A DNA stretch of 64,000 bases from Xanthomonas arboricola pv. guizotiae (lineage in GTDB: Bacteria; Pseudomonadota; Gammaproteobacteria; Xanthomonadales; Xanthomonadaceae), in the NCBI RefSeq assembly GCF_002940205.1, contig NZ_MDSK01000021.1, positions 1 through 64,000 on the forward strand. Reading direction: 5' to 3'. Position numbers and translations under genes: made by a program. Of this stretch, positions 55,665 through 64,000 are shown in pieces (the first letter of the stretch is position 1; each line of letters begins with the position of its first letter). A model generated the notes under the pieces. The model was not told the origin of the DNA and did no database searches. It saw only the letters and a list, made by a program, of their open reading frames with translations.

Positions 55665-58600
55665 TCAGAACTTGTAGCGCGCGCCGATGTAGTACTGGCG
55701 CCCGGTGACGGTGTACTTGTCGGGCAGTTCCAGCGTGGAATCGACGTAGCGGCGGTCGGGGGTGTCGAACAGGTTGATGGCCTCGAAGGTCAGCGACAGC
55801 TGGTCGTTGAGCTTGTAGGACATGTTGAAATCGACGTTTTCAACGCTGTATTTGCCGGTCACGTCGGCCGTGACCAGGCGCTTGCCATCCAGGTCGTAGA
55901 CGTCTTCCTGGGCGAGGATGTTGTTGATGTAGCCATCGCGGTAACTGGTGGACACGCGCGCACTGAAGCGGCCGTCGTCGTAATAGACGGTGGCGTTGTA
56001 GGACTGCGGCGAGAGATTGAGCAGGTCGCGCTCGGTGGCGGTGGTGGTGATGCTGGTATTGCTGTTGCCTGCGGTACTGAACAGGTAATTGATCTTGGAA
56101 TCGACCTGGGTGTAGTTGAGCTGCACGCCGAAGTTGCGCCAGAACCCAGGCAGGAAATCGAAGGCCTGCTGGTAGGTCAGCTCGAAACCCTTGAGCGGGC
56201 CGCCGGGCGTGTTGAAGTAGCTCTGCACGTTGAAGATGGTGTCCGGCGTGAAGCCTGCGGGGAGCAGGTCCAGCGAGTAGCCCATCGCTTCCCAGGTGCT
56301 GAGCACGCGGGTGCGCTGCACGTAGCTGTCGATGTCCTTGTAGAACACCGCTGCCGACAGCAGCGAGCCTTCGCGGAAATACCATTCGGCGCTGAGGTCG
56401 TAGTTGGTGGAGCGGAACGGGTCGAGCTTGGGGTTGCCCAGGTTGATCGAGAAAAACCTCCCGTCATCGAAGAATTGCGTAGGGCCGCCACTGACGCTGG
56501 GCGACAGATACGCCAGCGTGGGGCGCGCCATGGTCTTGGCCGCACCGAAGCGCAGCACCACCTCGTCGCTGACATCCCAGGACAGGTTCAACGACGGCAG
56601 CACATCGCGGTAATTGTGGTTGACGGTGGTGGGCACCAGCAGTCGCTCGCCGGCCGCCGCAGTGGCGCTGGCCACGCCGAAGAACGATTCGCAGTTGGGC
56701 GAAATCGCGCCAGCCGCGGTGGCCGTGCATGGCGCGTAGCCGCTGGCGGCGATCTGCGTCTGCACATAGCGCACGCCCAGGTTGCCACGCAGCGCGCGCC
56801 CCCACAGGTCGGTGTTGAAGTCCAGCTGCAGGTAGGTGCCCAGGCTCTTTTCGTTGACGGCGAAATTGTTGTTGGACGAACCGAAGTGGCCGACATCGGC
56901 CAGGCGGTAGTCGCCGCCGGGCACGCCGGTGTCGCAGTCGCAATTGATGTTGAGCAGGTCGGCGACCTTCTGGAAATCCGGAATCGCCCAGGTGGTGGGG
57001 AAGCTGCCGTTCAAGCTGCGGCCGAAGCCGTCCAGGTTGGTGCTCAGATCACCTACGCCCACGCCGGCCGGCAAGGCCTGCGCCAATCGCCCGTAGGAGA
57101 TGTTGCGCGACTCCGACGTGTCCATGTCGTAGTTCTTGTAGGCCAGCCCGGTGCGGAAGGTGAAGGTGGGGCTGATATTGAATTCCAGATCCACCTTGGC
57201 GGTGTCGAAGGTATTGCCCACCGACTGCGGGTTGAGCCGCACCTCGCTGATGTTGCTGCCGCGCGCGGTGCCGTTGCTGTTGACCGGCACTGCGCCGTAG
57301 CCCAGCCACTGCCAGTTGTTGGGGTTGCCCGCATCGAACGGGAAACTCATGCTGGGGTAATCGCCGCCGTTGCGCCGATCGAGCACGAAACCATCGAGAT
57401 TGGTGTTGTCGAAACTCACCATCGAAAACTCGGGGCGTTCGTAGTCCGAGGTCGAGTGGCCGACCAGTGCATTGACGCGCACCTGGTCGTTGAAGCGGTG
57501 CTGCAGGTCCAGGCTGAATTGCTTGAACTCGGTGGATTCTTCGATGTTGCTGGATTCGGTGCGGAAGTCGACGTTGTCGAACACGCCGTAGGTGAGGCGG
57601 TTCTGGTCGTCCACCCGCGCCTCGCGCACCGCGATCTGGGTCTTGCCGCCGAAGTTGGCGGTGCGGTGCAGGTTGGCGCCGACCGAGTCTTCGCGTTGGT
57701 CCTTGTCCAGCTTGGAATACAGCATGTCGAAGTTCAGCAGGGTGTCGTCGCTGACCTTGAATTGCAGCGCGCCGGTGACGCCCAGCCGTTTGATCTCGTG
57801 ATCGGTGCGGATATAGCGCGGGTAGCGCGGAATCCAGGCATTGGTGGCGGTTTCGTAGGCCTGGATGTTGTCCGGCGTATTGGCCGGACGCGCGATGCCG
57901 GCGCCGCAAGTGGTGGCGCTGATGCCGTAGCTGCCCCAGCCGTTGTTGCGGTCCTGGTTGGCCTGCGAGCCGACCCCGGCAGGGGTTTCGTTGGCCAGCG
58001 GGTTGCGCGGGGTTTGCGGGTTGTAGCCCACCGGCGAACAGAAGCCGTAGGTGCCGTTGTTGGTGGCGGTGCTCTGGTTGGAGTTGCGGTAGTTGCCGTG
58101 CTCCCAGCGCACCGGGTTGTAGCCTTCTTCGCGCAGGTGGCGCTCGCTGTAGGACACCGACATCAGCGCGCCGACGCGGCCGTCGGCCCAGATGTTGCTG
58201 ATCAGCCCGGAAAACCGCGGGTCTTTTTCGCGCGAGAGATCGTTGTAGCCGTATTGCGTGGAGGTCGCCGCTTCGAAGCCGTCGAAATCGAACGGGCGCG
58301 AGCCACGCAGATCGACTGTTGCGCCGAGCGAGCCTTCGTCCATCTGCGCGGACTGGGTCTTGCTGATGGTGACGCGGCTGAACAGTTCCGAGGCAAAGGT
58401 ATTGAAGTCGAAACCGCGGCTGCGGTTGACGCCGTCGCTGCCGCTGCCGGCGGTGGCCAATGCTTCCAGCCCGTTGATGCGCACGCGGGTGAAGTCCGAC
58501 CCCAGGCCGCGCACCGAAATCTGCTTGCCCTCGCCGCCTTCGCGGTCGATGGAAACACCGGCGATGCGCTGCATCGATTCGGCCAGATTCAGATCGGGAA

Positions 58601-58865
58601 ACTTGCCGATGTCTTCGGCATAGATCGCGTCCACCTGCTCCACGCTGTAGCGCTTGGCATCGAGCGATTGCTGCAGGCTTTCGCGGTAGGTGGCCTTGAC
58701 CTGCACGCGGTCCAGGTCGACCGCATCGGTGGGCGTGGCCGGCGGGACGACGGTTTGCGCGGCAGCGCTCACACCGTGCAAGGCCAGGACGATGGCCACC
58801 GACAAACGTGCGGCGGACAGGCTGACGCCTGCCTCGGCGGCGGGACGACGCAAACGGGCTTGCAT
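55665..58865 (-). CDS. TonB-dependent receptor for pectin oligomers (probable)
   Basis: A 1066-residue outer-membrane receptor of the Xanthomonas/Caulobacter class. Signal peptide ends near SAAAQ; the plug has the class hallmark EDIGKFPDLNLAESMQRIAG, then GEGKQISVRGLGSDFTRVRI; the barrel ends GARYKF with a terminal Phe. First gene of a unit with pectin methylesterase (13 bp gap), PL10 lyase and the LamG protein, which points to uptake of galacturonate oligomers. In Xanthomonas campestris a comparable receptor-methylesterase-lyase locus is known for pectin (recall). No operator-like palindrome was found just upstream. Confidence 0.93.
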   Translation of the reverse strand: MQARLRRPAAEAGVSLSAARLSVAIVLALHGVSAAAQTVVPPATPTDAVDLDRVQVKATYRESLQQSLDAKRYSVEQVDAIYAEDIGKFPDLNLAESMQRIAGVSIDREGGEGKQISVRGLGSDFTRVRINGLEALATAGSGSDGVNRSRGFDFNTFASELFSRVTISKTQSAQMDEGSLGATVDLRGSRPFDFDGFEAATSTQYGYNDLSREKDPRFSGLISNIWADGRVGALMSVSYSERHLREEGYNPVRWEHGNYRNSNQSTATNNGTYGFCSPVGYNPQTPRNPLANETPAGVGSQANQDRNNGWGSYGISATTCGAGIARPANTPDNIQAYETATNAWIPRYPRYIRTDHEIKRLGVTGALQFKVSDDTLLNFDMLYSKLDKDQREDSVGANLHRTANFGGKTQIAVREARVDDQNRLTYGVFDNVDFRTESSNIEESTEFKQFSLDLQHRFNDQVRVNALVGHSTSDYERPEFSMVSFDNTNLDGFVLDRRNGGDYPSMSFPFDAGNPNNWQWLGYGAVPVNSNGTARGSNISEVRLNPQSVGNTFDTAKVDLEFNISPTFTFRTGLAYKNYDMDTSESRNISYGRLAQALPAGVGVGDLSTNLDGFGRSLNGSFPTTWAIPDFQKVADLLNINCDCDTGVPGGDYRLADVGHFGSSNNNFAVNEKSLGTYLQLDFNTDLWGRALRGNLGVRYVQTQIAASGYAPCTATAAGAISPNCESFFGVASATAAAGERLLVPTTVNHNYRDVLPSLNLSWDVSDEVVLRFGAAKTMARPTLAYLSPSVSGGPTQFFDDGRFFSINLGNPKLDPFRSTNYDLSAEWYFREGSLLSAAVFYKDIDSYVQRTRVLSTWEAMGYSLDLLPAGFTPDTIFNVQSYFNTPGGPLKGFELTYQQAFDFLPGFWRNFGVQLNYTQVDSKINYLFSTAGNSNTSITTTATERDLLNLSPQSYNATVYYDDGRFSARVSTSYRDGYINNILAQEDVYDLDGKRLVTADVTGKYSVENVDFNMSYKLNDQLSLTFEAINLFDTPDRRYVDSTLELPDKYTVTGRQYYIGARYKF

Positions 58866-59076
58866 GATGCACTCACTCCAATGGCACTGGCTGCAATGAC
58901 GCGCTCAGCCTCCCCACGGGCCACCGGCGTCGACTCGATAGACAAACCGGCCACCGTGCTGCGCGACTTTCATGTGCCGCGCGATGCGGTGTCAGCTGCT
59001 TGAAGTACGCCCATCGCGTTGCATGCGCTCACGGATATCGGGCGCAGGCTGCAGTGCGATCGGGCGTTGAAATGAG

Positions 59077-59100
59077 GCCCGCTGCGCGTGCGCGCAGCGG
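59077..59100 (-). terminator. Hairpin downstream of second TonB receptor
   Basis: GCCCGCTGCGC and GCGCAGCGGGC form a perfect 11-bp stem with a two-base apex, 12 bp past the receptor's stop on the minus strand. A run of CTCATTTCAA follows rather than pure T, so termination may be partial. Confidence 0.6.
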
Positions 59101-59111
59101 GCGGAAAACGG

Positions 59112-61892
59112 TCAATACTTGTAGCGTAGGCCCAGCATGTACTGGCGGCCGGTTTCGGTGTATTGCAGCGGCAGCTGGCCGGTGCGCGGCGACGATACCC
59201 ACTCGTCGGAGGCTTCGTTGGTGAGGTTGATGCCTTCCAGGCTCAGCTCCAGCTGCTTGCTGATCTTGTAGCGCAGCGAGGCGTCGAGGATGGTGGTACC
59301 AGTCATACCGTGCACGCCATCCAGGTTGAATCCCTGCTCCTGGCCCGGCGCTGCGGTGAGATAGTCGTCGCGGTTGGTGGCGGACACGCGGCCGGCAAAC
59401 GACTCGCCTTCGTAGAACAGCGTCGCGTTCCACGACGTACGCGATAGCCCGAGCAGATCGTTCTTCATCACCGGCGCGCCGTTGCTACCCAGGTACTGAA
59501 TCTGCGAATCGACCCAGGTGTAGTTGAGCTGCACGCCCAGGTTGGCCCACTTGCCCGGCAGGAAGGTAAACGGCTGCACGTAGTTGGCTTCGACACCCTT
59601 CAACTCGCCTCCCGGGGTGTTGAGCGGGATGCTGAAAGTGAAGTCGTCGTTGACACTGGCGCCCGTACCGGCCAGCAACTCGGCAGGCAGGCCGCTGGTG
59701 GAATACGGACGCACTTCCCGCGCCGTCTGGACGAAGCCTTCGATGTCCTTGTAGAACAGGCCGACACCGAGCATGGCGCCTTCGTTGAAGTACCACTCCA
59801 GGCCCAGGTCCACATTGGTGGCCTCGATCGGATCCAGGTCCGGATTACCACCCGCCACGGTGCGCGCGCCGCCAGCCACCGCCACGGTCACGCCAGGAGT
59901 GAGGCTGCCCAGGCCGGGACGGCTCATGACCTTGGCCGCACCCAGACGCAGCAACAGGTCAGGGGACAGCTCGGCGACCAGGTTGAACGAGGGCAGCGTG
60001 TTGTTGTACTTGCGGCTGACGGTCACCTGCGTTGGTACGCCATTGATGACAGGTGACCCATTGGACTCCTGCTCGGTCCGGACATAGCGAACGCCGAAGT
60101 TGCCTGACAGCGGGATGGAACCCAGGTCGGTGGAAAACTCGCCCATCAACCACACGCCGCGATCTTTTTCTTCGACGCTACGCGTGTTGTTGACACGCGG
60201 GGCCACGGCAAACGTACCGCTGTTGCTGTAGATGCCAAAAAGATCAGCCACCGCATCCAGATTCGGGACGACCCATGCACCAGGGCTGCCGTTGATGCCC
60301 TTCAGACCAGCCTGTTCGGTCAGGCCCACCGGCACGATGCGTGTGCCGTCAGCGAAGGTCGGTACCGCCACTTCACTTGCGCGACGCAGTTCCACCGTAT
60401 CAAAGGTGTAATCCTTGGCCAGCGCGCCGCCCTTGAGGCGGAACCCGGGACTGATGTTCCAGTTGAAGTCGATCTGTGCCGTATCGAAATCGTTGTCCAC
60501 CGTCTGCGGACGCAGGCGAAGCTCGGCCAGTTCCCATCCGGCGGGATTGGTCGGGTCGATGCCGTAGTTCAGCACCGGCGCGCGGCTGTTGCCGCGATAG
60601 TCGTAGCTGTACCCGTCGACGTCGTACTTGTCCATGATGATGGTGGTCTGCACCGGGTTCTCGTGCGCAGAGCGCGAGGTGCCGACCCGGGCATTGACGC
60701 TGAAGGCATCGTTGAAGCGATGCTCCACGTCGAAGCTGATCTGCTTGAACTCGGTATTCCACTCGTCGTGGCGGTTCTCCGAGCGGATGTCGACGTTGTC
60801 GAACTCGCCATAGACCAGCGCGTTGTTGCGGATCTCGCCGTTGCGCACGATGGTGACGGGCTTGCCGTCGCGATCGGCACGGCGCGGGATGCCGCTGTCG
60901 CGGCCGCGGCTGAAGGAGATCGCTTCGATATAGTGCTCGTCGCGCTTGGCATCGATCTTGGAGTACAGCATGTCCAGCGACACCGTGGTGCGATCGGATG
61001 GCTTCCACTGCAAGGAACCAGTGAGACCCAAACGCTCTTGCTTGTGTTCCAGCTGGATATAGCGCGGGAATCGCGGGTGGTACACGTCAGCCGAACGCGC
61101 GGCGGCAAACGGCGAGGCCGCACTGAAACCACCGTTGCTGGGCCCATTGGCCCAACGGCCGGTGTTGGAACCCTCTTCAAGCACTTCTCGCTCGGTGTAT
61201 GCCGCCGAGAAAAGCGCGCCGAACGTGTTATCGGCCCAGGTATTGGAAATCAGTGCGGCGATACGCGGATTGGCTTTTTCGGCCATGGCGTTGTATCCGG
61301 CCTGGCCATTCGCAGCGAAGGTGAAGCCCTCGTAGTCGAACGGACGCGCGGTGCGCAGGTCGACGGTGGCGCCGAGCGAGCCTTCTTCCACATCGGCCGA
61401 GGCGGTCTTGCGCGCGATCAGCTGCGAGAACAGGTCCGAGGCGAACACGTTGAAGTCGAAGCCGCGGCCGCGGTTGGTGCCGCCGCTCTGGTCGCCGGCG
61501 CCGACGGTGGTGAGCGCTTCCATGCCGTTGATGCGCACGCGGGTGAACTCCGGGCCCAGGCCACGCACCGTGATGGCGCGGCCTTCGCCGGCGTCACGGG
61601 TGATCACCACGCCGGGGATGCGCTGCAGCGATTCGGCAAGGTTGAGGTCGGGGAACTTGCCGATGTCCTCGGCGACAATGGCATCGACCACGCCGGCTTC
61701 GCCGCGCTTGATGTCCAGGGCCTTTTCCACCGAGGCGCGATAGCCGGTCACCGTGACGGTGTCCAGGTCGACGGCCGGTTCTGCGGGCGCTTGGGTGGTT
61801 TCTTGTGCTGCCAGGTGGCCGCTCAGCGCAAGGCCGATCGACAACGCCAGCAAGGTAACCGGTGTCTTCCGGCTGGTGGTCCGAAATTGCAT
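59112..61892 (-). CDS. TonB-dependent receptor, second of pectin locus
   Basis: A 926-residue outer-membrane receptor. Signal peptide MQFRTTSRKTPVTLLALSIG ends near LAAQE. The plug has EDIGKFPDLNLAESLQRIPG followed by GEGRAITVRGLGPEFTRVRI; the barrel ends GLRYKY with a terminal Tyr. ATG at 61892 follows GGGGAGGAC. It is transcribed alone toward the first receptor, with a hairpin after it. An operator-like palindrome lies 54 bp upstream, shared region with kdgK. Likely imports a pectin-derived oligosaccharide that differs from the partner's. Confidence 0.93.
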   Translation of the reverse strand: MQFRTTSRKTPVTLLALSIGLALSGHLAAQETTQAPAEPAVDLDTVTVTGYRASVEKALDIKRGEAGVVDAIVAEDIGKFPDLNLAESLQRIPGVVITRDAGEGRAITVRGLGPEFTRVRINGMEALTTVGAGDQSGGTNRGRGFDFNVFASDLFSQLIARKTASADVEEGSLGATVDLRTARPFDYEGFTFAANGQAGYNAMAEKANPRIAALISNTWADNTFGALFSAAYTEREVLEEGSNTGRWANGPSNGGFSAASPFAAARSADVYHPRFPRYIQLEHKQERLGLTGSLQWKPSDRTTVSLDMLYSKIDAKRDEHYIEAISFSRGRDSGIPRRADRDGKPVTIVRNGEIRNNALVYGEFDNVDIRSENRHDEWNTEFKQISFDVEHRFNDAFSVNARVGTSRSAHENPVQTTIIMDKYDVDGYSYDYRGNSRAPVLNYGIDPTNPAGWELAELRLRPQTVDNDFDTAQIDFNWNISPGFRLKGGALAKDYTFDTVELRRASEVAVPTFADGTRIVPVGLTEQAGLKGINGSPGAWVVPNLDAVADLFGIYSNSGTFAVAPRVNNTRSVEEKDRGVWLMGEFSTDLGSIPLSGNFGVRYVRTEQESNGSPVINGVPTQVTVSRKYNNTLPSFNLVAELSPDLLLRLGAAKVMSRPGLGSLTPGVTVAVAGGARTVAGGNPDLDPIEATNVDLGLEWYFNEGAMLGVGLFYKDIEGFVQTAREVRPYSTSGLPAELLAGTGASVNDDFTFSIPLNTPGGELKGVEANYVQPFTFLPGKWANLGVQLNYTWVDSQIQYLGSNGAPVMKNDLLGLSRTSWNATLFYEGESFAGRVSATNRDDYLTAAPGQEQGFNLDGVHGMTGTTILDASLRYKISKQLELSLEGINLTNEASDEWVSSPRTGQLPLQYTETGRQYMLGLRYKY

Positions 61893-61945
61893 GTCCTCCC
61901 CTCCCAAGGGTCCATGAACAACATGAAAGTCTGGTTGTGAGCGGC

Positions 61946-61963
61946 AATGACACCGCTGGTCAA
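61946..61963. promoter_or_regulatory. LacI-family operator-like site upstream of TonB receptor
   Basis: AATGACACCGCTGGTCAA has the same AATGACACCG half as the kduI and hydratase sites and a degenerate second half. It lies 54 bp upstream of the receptor ATG (61892). Confidence 0.65.
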
Positions 61964-62100
61964 AACGACGTTACCAGCTGAATCCTCCCGTAACATCTTG
62001 CAGCGCAGCAGAAAACCTCAGCCAATTTGCCTTAAAGGGGTGCAAGCGATCACTGCGCGTCGCATCATGGGCCTCGCCGGGCGCGTTTGGCGTCGGCTAG

Positions 62101-62118
62101 AATGACACCGATGGTCAT
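62101..62118. promoter_or_regulatory. LacI-family operator-like site upstream of kdgK
   Basis: AATGACACCGATGGTCAT shares AATGACACCG with the other three sites, and lies 58 bp upstream of the kdgK ATG at 62177. Confidence 0.7.
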
Positions 62119-62176
62119 CCTGACGCGCAGCGGTCCCCCCGCACCGTGACGCACCACACAGCCGAGGTACTGCCGC

Positions 62177-63199
62177 ATGAGTCGAGCCCGCATCCTGTGT
62201 TATGGAGAGTTGTTGCTGCGCCTGGGGGCGCCTGGTCACGAGCTGCTGCTGCAGCAACTGCGGCTGGACGTGCATTGCGGCGGGGCCGAGGCCAATGTCG
62301 GCGTGTCGCTGGCGCATTTCGGCCACGCGGTGGCCATGGTCAGCACGGTGGCCGACAACCCGCTGGGCGCGGCGGTGCTGGGCGAGTTGCGCCGCCATGA
62401 CGTGGACACCCGGCATGTGCGGCGGGTGGATGGACGCATGGGGCTGTACTTCCTGACCACCGGCGCGATCCATCGCCCCAGCGAGGTGGTCTACGACCGC
62501 GCCGATTCGGCGTTTGCGCTGGCCCCGGCCGATGCCTACGACTGGCCGGCCCTGCTGGACGGGGTGCAGTGGCTGCACCTGTCCGGGGTGAGCCCGGCCC
62601 TGGGCGCGGAGGTTGCGCAGGCCACGCTGGCGGCGGCACGTGCCGCGCGGGCGGCCGGGGTCAAGGTGTCGTTCGACGGCAATTACCGGCCGAAGTTGTG
62701 GCAGCGCTGGCAGGGCGATGCGCGCGGCATCCTGCACCAGCTGTTCGCCTGTGCGGATGTGGTGTTTGCCGACTACCGCGACATCGGCGTGGTGCTGGGC
62801 GGCGAGTTCCCGCAGGACACGCTGGAAGCGCGCGTGGAAGCGGCCGCGCAGCAGGCCTTTGCCGCATTCCCGCAGCTGCAGCTGATGGCCTGCACGCAGC
62901 GCGTGGCGCACAACGTGGACCACCACAGCCTGGGCGCGATGCTGGTGCCGCGCAGTGGTGCGGTGGCGCGCGCGCCCAGCGAGGAACTGAGCCCGATCAT
63001 CGACCGCATCGGTGGCGGCGACGCCTTCGCCGCCGGCGTGCTGCACGGCCTGATCGAAGGCTGGTCGCTGGACGACACGGTGCGCTTCGGCCTGGCGGCC
63101 GGCTGCCTGAAGCACTCGATTCCGGGCGATTTCAATCCGCTGTCGGTGGCCGATGTCCAGGCCTGCGTGGGGGATGCGCGGTTTGATGTGAGGCGCTGA
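62177..63199 (+). CDS. kdgK: 2-dehydro-3-deoxygluconokinase
   Basis: PfkB-family kinase of 340 residues that phosphorylates 2-keto-3-deoxygluconate to KDPG, joining pectin breakdown to the Entner-Doudoroff pathway. N-terminal CYGELLLRLGAPGHELLLQQ, substrate-binding GGAEANVGVSLAHFG, VSFDGNYRPKLW, and the catalytic/ATP motif DRIGGGDAFAAG with the base Asp are present, all typical of KdgK. ATG at 62177. It is divergent from the second TonB receptor, sharing a 284-bp control region with two operator-like sites. Confidence 0.94.
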   Translation: MSRARILCYGELLLRLGAPGHELLLQQLRLDVHCGGAEANVGVSLAHFGHAVAMVSTVADNPLGAAVLGELRRHDVDTRHVRRVDGRMGLYFLTTGAIHRPSEVVYDRADSAFALAPADAYDWPALLDGVQWLHLSGVSPALGAEVAQATLAAARAARAAGVKVSFDGNYRPKLWQRWQGDARGILHQLFACADVVFADYRDIGVVLGGEFPQDTLEARVEAAAQQAFAAFPQLQLMACTQRVAHNVDHHSLGAMLVPRSGAVARAPSEELSPIIDRIGGGDAFAAGVLHGLIEGWSLDDTVRFGLAAGCLKHSIPGDFNPLSVADVQACVGDARFDVRR

Positions 63200-63202
63200 C
63201 GC

Positions 63203-63432
63203 GCCGGGATTGGGGAGTCGGGATTGGGGAATCGTAAGAGCTTAAGAGCGCTGGCTTTCCTCGTTCTTTCCGGATTGGTTGCCCACAGAGCGCAGCGCGT
63301 TTCGTAACAGCAAGGGCAACCGGCATCGGGTGCCGATTGTCCTTGCCGCAACGCATTTGGATCCGCCGAAGATCAGCGATGCAGCCACCCACCGCTCTTG
63401 CGAATCCCTAATCTCCAATCCCCAATCCCGGC
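63203..63432. repeat. Imperfect inverted repeats between kdgK and fabV
   Basis: GCCGGGATTGGGGAGTCGGG (63203 on) and CTCCAATCCCCAATCCCGGC (ending 63432) are imperfect inverted copies about 165 bp apart. Between the converging kdgK and fabV genes they could act as a bidirectional terminator or be remnants of a repeat. The spacer holds no gene; a small CGGCATCGGGTGCCG hairpin lies in it. Confidence 0.55.
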
Positions 63433-63434
63433 AA

Positions 63435-64000
63435 TCACCCCAACTCGATGCAGTCGAACTTCACGTCCGTCTCCACATCGGCGTCGTAATCCACATCGTC
63501 GCGCTCGAAGCCGAACAGCTTGAGGAACTCGTGCTTGTAGCCGGCGTAATCGGTGAGCTGGAACAGGTTCTCGGTGGTGACCTGCGGCCATAGCGCCTTG
63601 CAGGCATCCTGCACGTCGTCGCGCAGTTCCCAGTCGTCCAGGCGCAGGCGGTTTTCGGCGTCCACCTCGGCGGGCTGGCCGTCTTCGCGGTACAGGCGCT
63701 CGCGGAACAGGCGGTCGAGCTGCTCGATGGTGCCTTCGTGCAGGCCCTTTTCCTTCATGATCTTGTAGACCATGGAGATGTACAGCGGCATCACCGGGAT
63801 CGCCGCGCTGGCCTGGGTGACCACCGACTTGAGCACCGCCACGTTGGCGCTGCCGCCGCGCGTGGCCAGGCGCGCGTTCAAGCGCTGCGCGGTGCGGTCC
63901 AGGTCGACCTTGGCCTTGCCCAGCGCGCCGTGCCAGTAGATCGGCCAAGTAATCTCGGTGCCGATGTAGCTGAAAGCCACGCTGCGCGCGCCGTCGGCGA
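63435..64000 (-). CDS. fabV: Trans-2-enoyl-ACP/CoA reductase FabV (C-terminal part)
   Basis: The window ends inside this gene; the last ~188 residues are visible. It contains [20 protein letters not shown], giving the FabV catalytic Tyr-x8-Lys ([10 protein letters not shown]), then [20 protein letters not shown] and the C-terminal [20 protein letters not shown]. FabV is the NADH-dependent enoyl reductase of fatty-acid synthesis that replaces FabI in Xanthomonas. Ends at the stop 63435 next to the inverted repeat. The N-terminal Rossmann part lies beyond position 64000. Confidence 0.94.
   Translation of the reverse strand, partial: ADGARSVAFSYIGTEITWPIYWHGALGKAKVDLDRTAQRLNARLATRGGSANVAVLKSVVTQASAAIPVMPLYISMVYKIMKEKGLHEGTIEQLDRLFRERLYREDGQPAEVDAENRLRLDDWELRDDVQDACKALWPQVTTENLFQLTDYAGYKHEFLKLFGFERDDVDYDADVETDVKFDCIELG

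Noticed and set aside
55650..59003. A 1117-codon open frame on the plus strand
   Set aside because: Antisense to the first TonB receptor, whose plug and barrel signatures are unambiguous.

Overview
The window is high-GC chromosomal DNA of a plant-associated gammaproteobacterium, almost certainly Xanthomonas (X. citri/axonopodis-like). Pointers are the pectin utilisation genes with TonB-dependent receptors of the Xanthomonas/Caulobacter type, a glgE-treS-glgB operon with a TreS-maltokinase fusion, FabV, an interbacterial type IV secretion effector carrying an XVIPCD-like tail, and IS5/IS4-type insertion remnants. The species call is recall, not a search result.

Layout. 0-4.7 kb: the end of an IS5-type transposase, a siderophore receptor cut short by that insertion, a divergent Lrp-type regulator / phenylalanine hydroxylase pair sharing a perfect inverted repeat, and a conserved unknown. 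4.7-19.9 kb: first pectin/galacturonate island. The leftward genes are a rhamnogalacturonan acetylesterase-cupin fusion, an RpiB-like isomerase, kduD, kduI, a LacI-type regulator, a GH43 enzyme, a TRAP transporter and a hydratase. Three secreted esterases run rightward. 20-25 kb: aldo-keto reductase, phosphoesterase, and a PepSY/DUF3325/DUF3649-type membrane operon. 25-33.7 kb: glgE-treS-glgB, which converts trehalose to maltose-1-phosphate and then to branched alpha-glucan.

33.7-49.4 kb is an accessory region of patchy, often lower GC. It holds small secreted proteins, a lone carbon-nitrogen hydrolase, an orphan FecI-like sigma factor, a chemotaxis receptor between two copies of a ~280 bp symE/sigma-factor duplication, and a SymE toxin with a structured leader. 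It also holds two tandem lipoproteins beside a metallopeptidase-type effector gene broken by two identical inverted 152-bp mobile elements, and an AT-rich three-gene NTPase / HEPN-like / DUF2971 cassette that may be a defence system. 49.5-63.2 kb: second pectin island, with a 1288-residue LamG protein, PL10 pectate lyase, a frameshifted pectin methylesterase, two TonB-dependent receptors and kdgK. The window ends inside fabV.

How they work together: secreted esterases and lyase trim pectin, the TonB receptors import oligomers, the TRAP system probably brings uronates across the inner membrane, and KduI/KduD/KdgK feed 2-keto-3-deoxygluconate metabolism. Four copies of an 18-bp palindromic motif (AATGACACCG half-site) lie 54-65 bp upstream of kduI, the hydratase/TRAP operon, one TonB receptor and kdgK, tying both islands into one likely LacI-family regulon.
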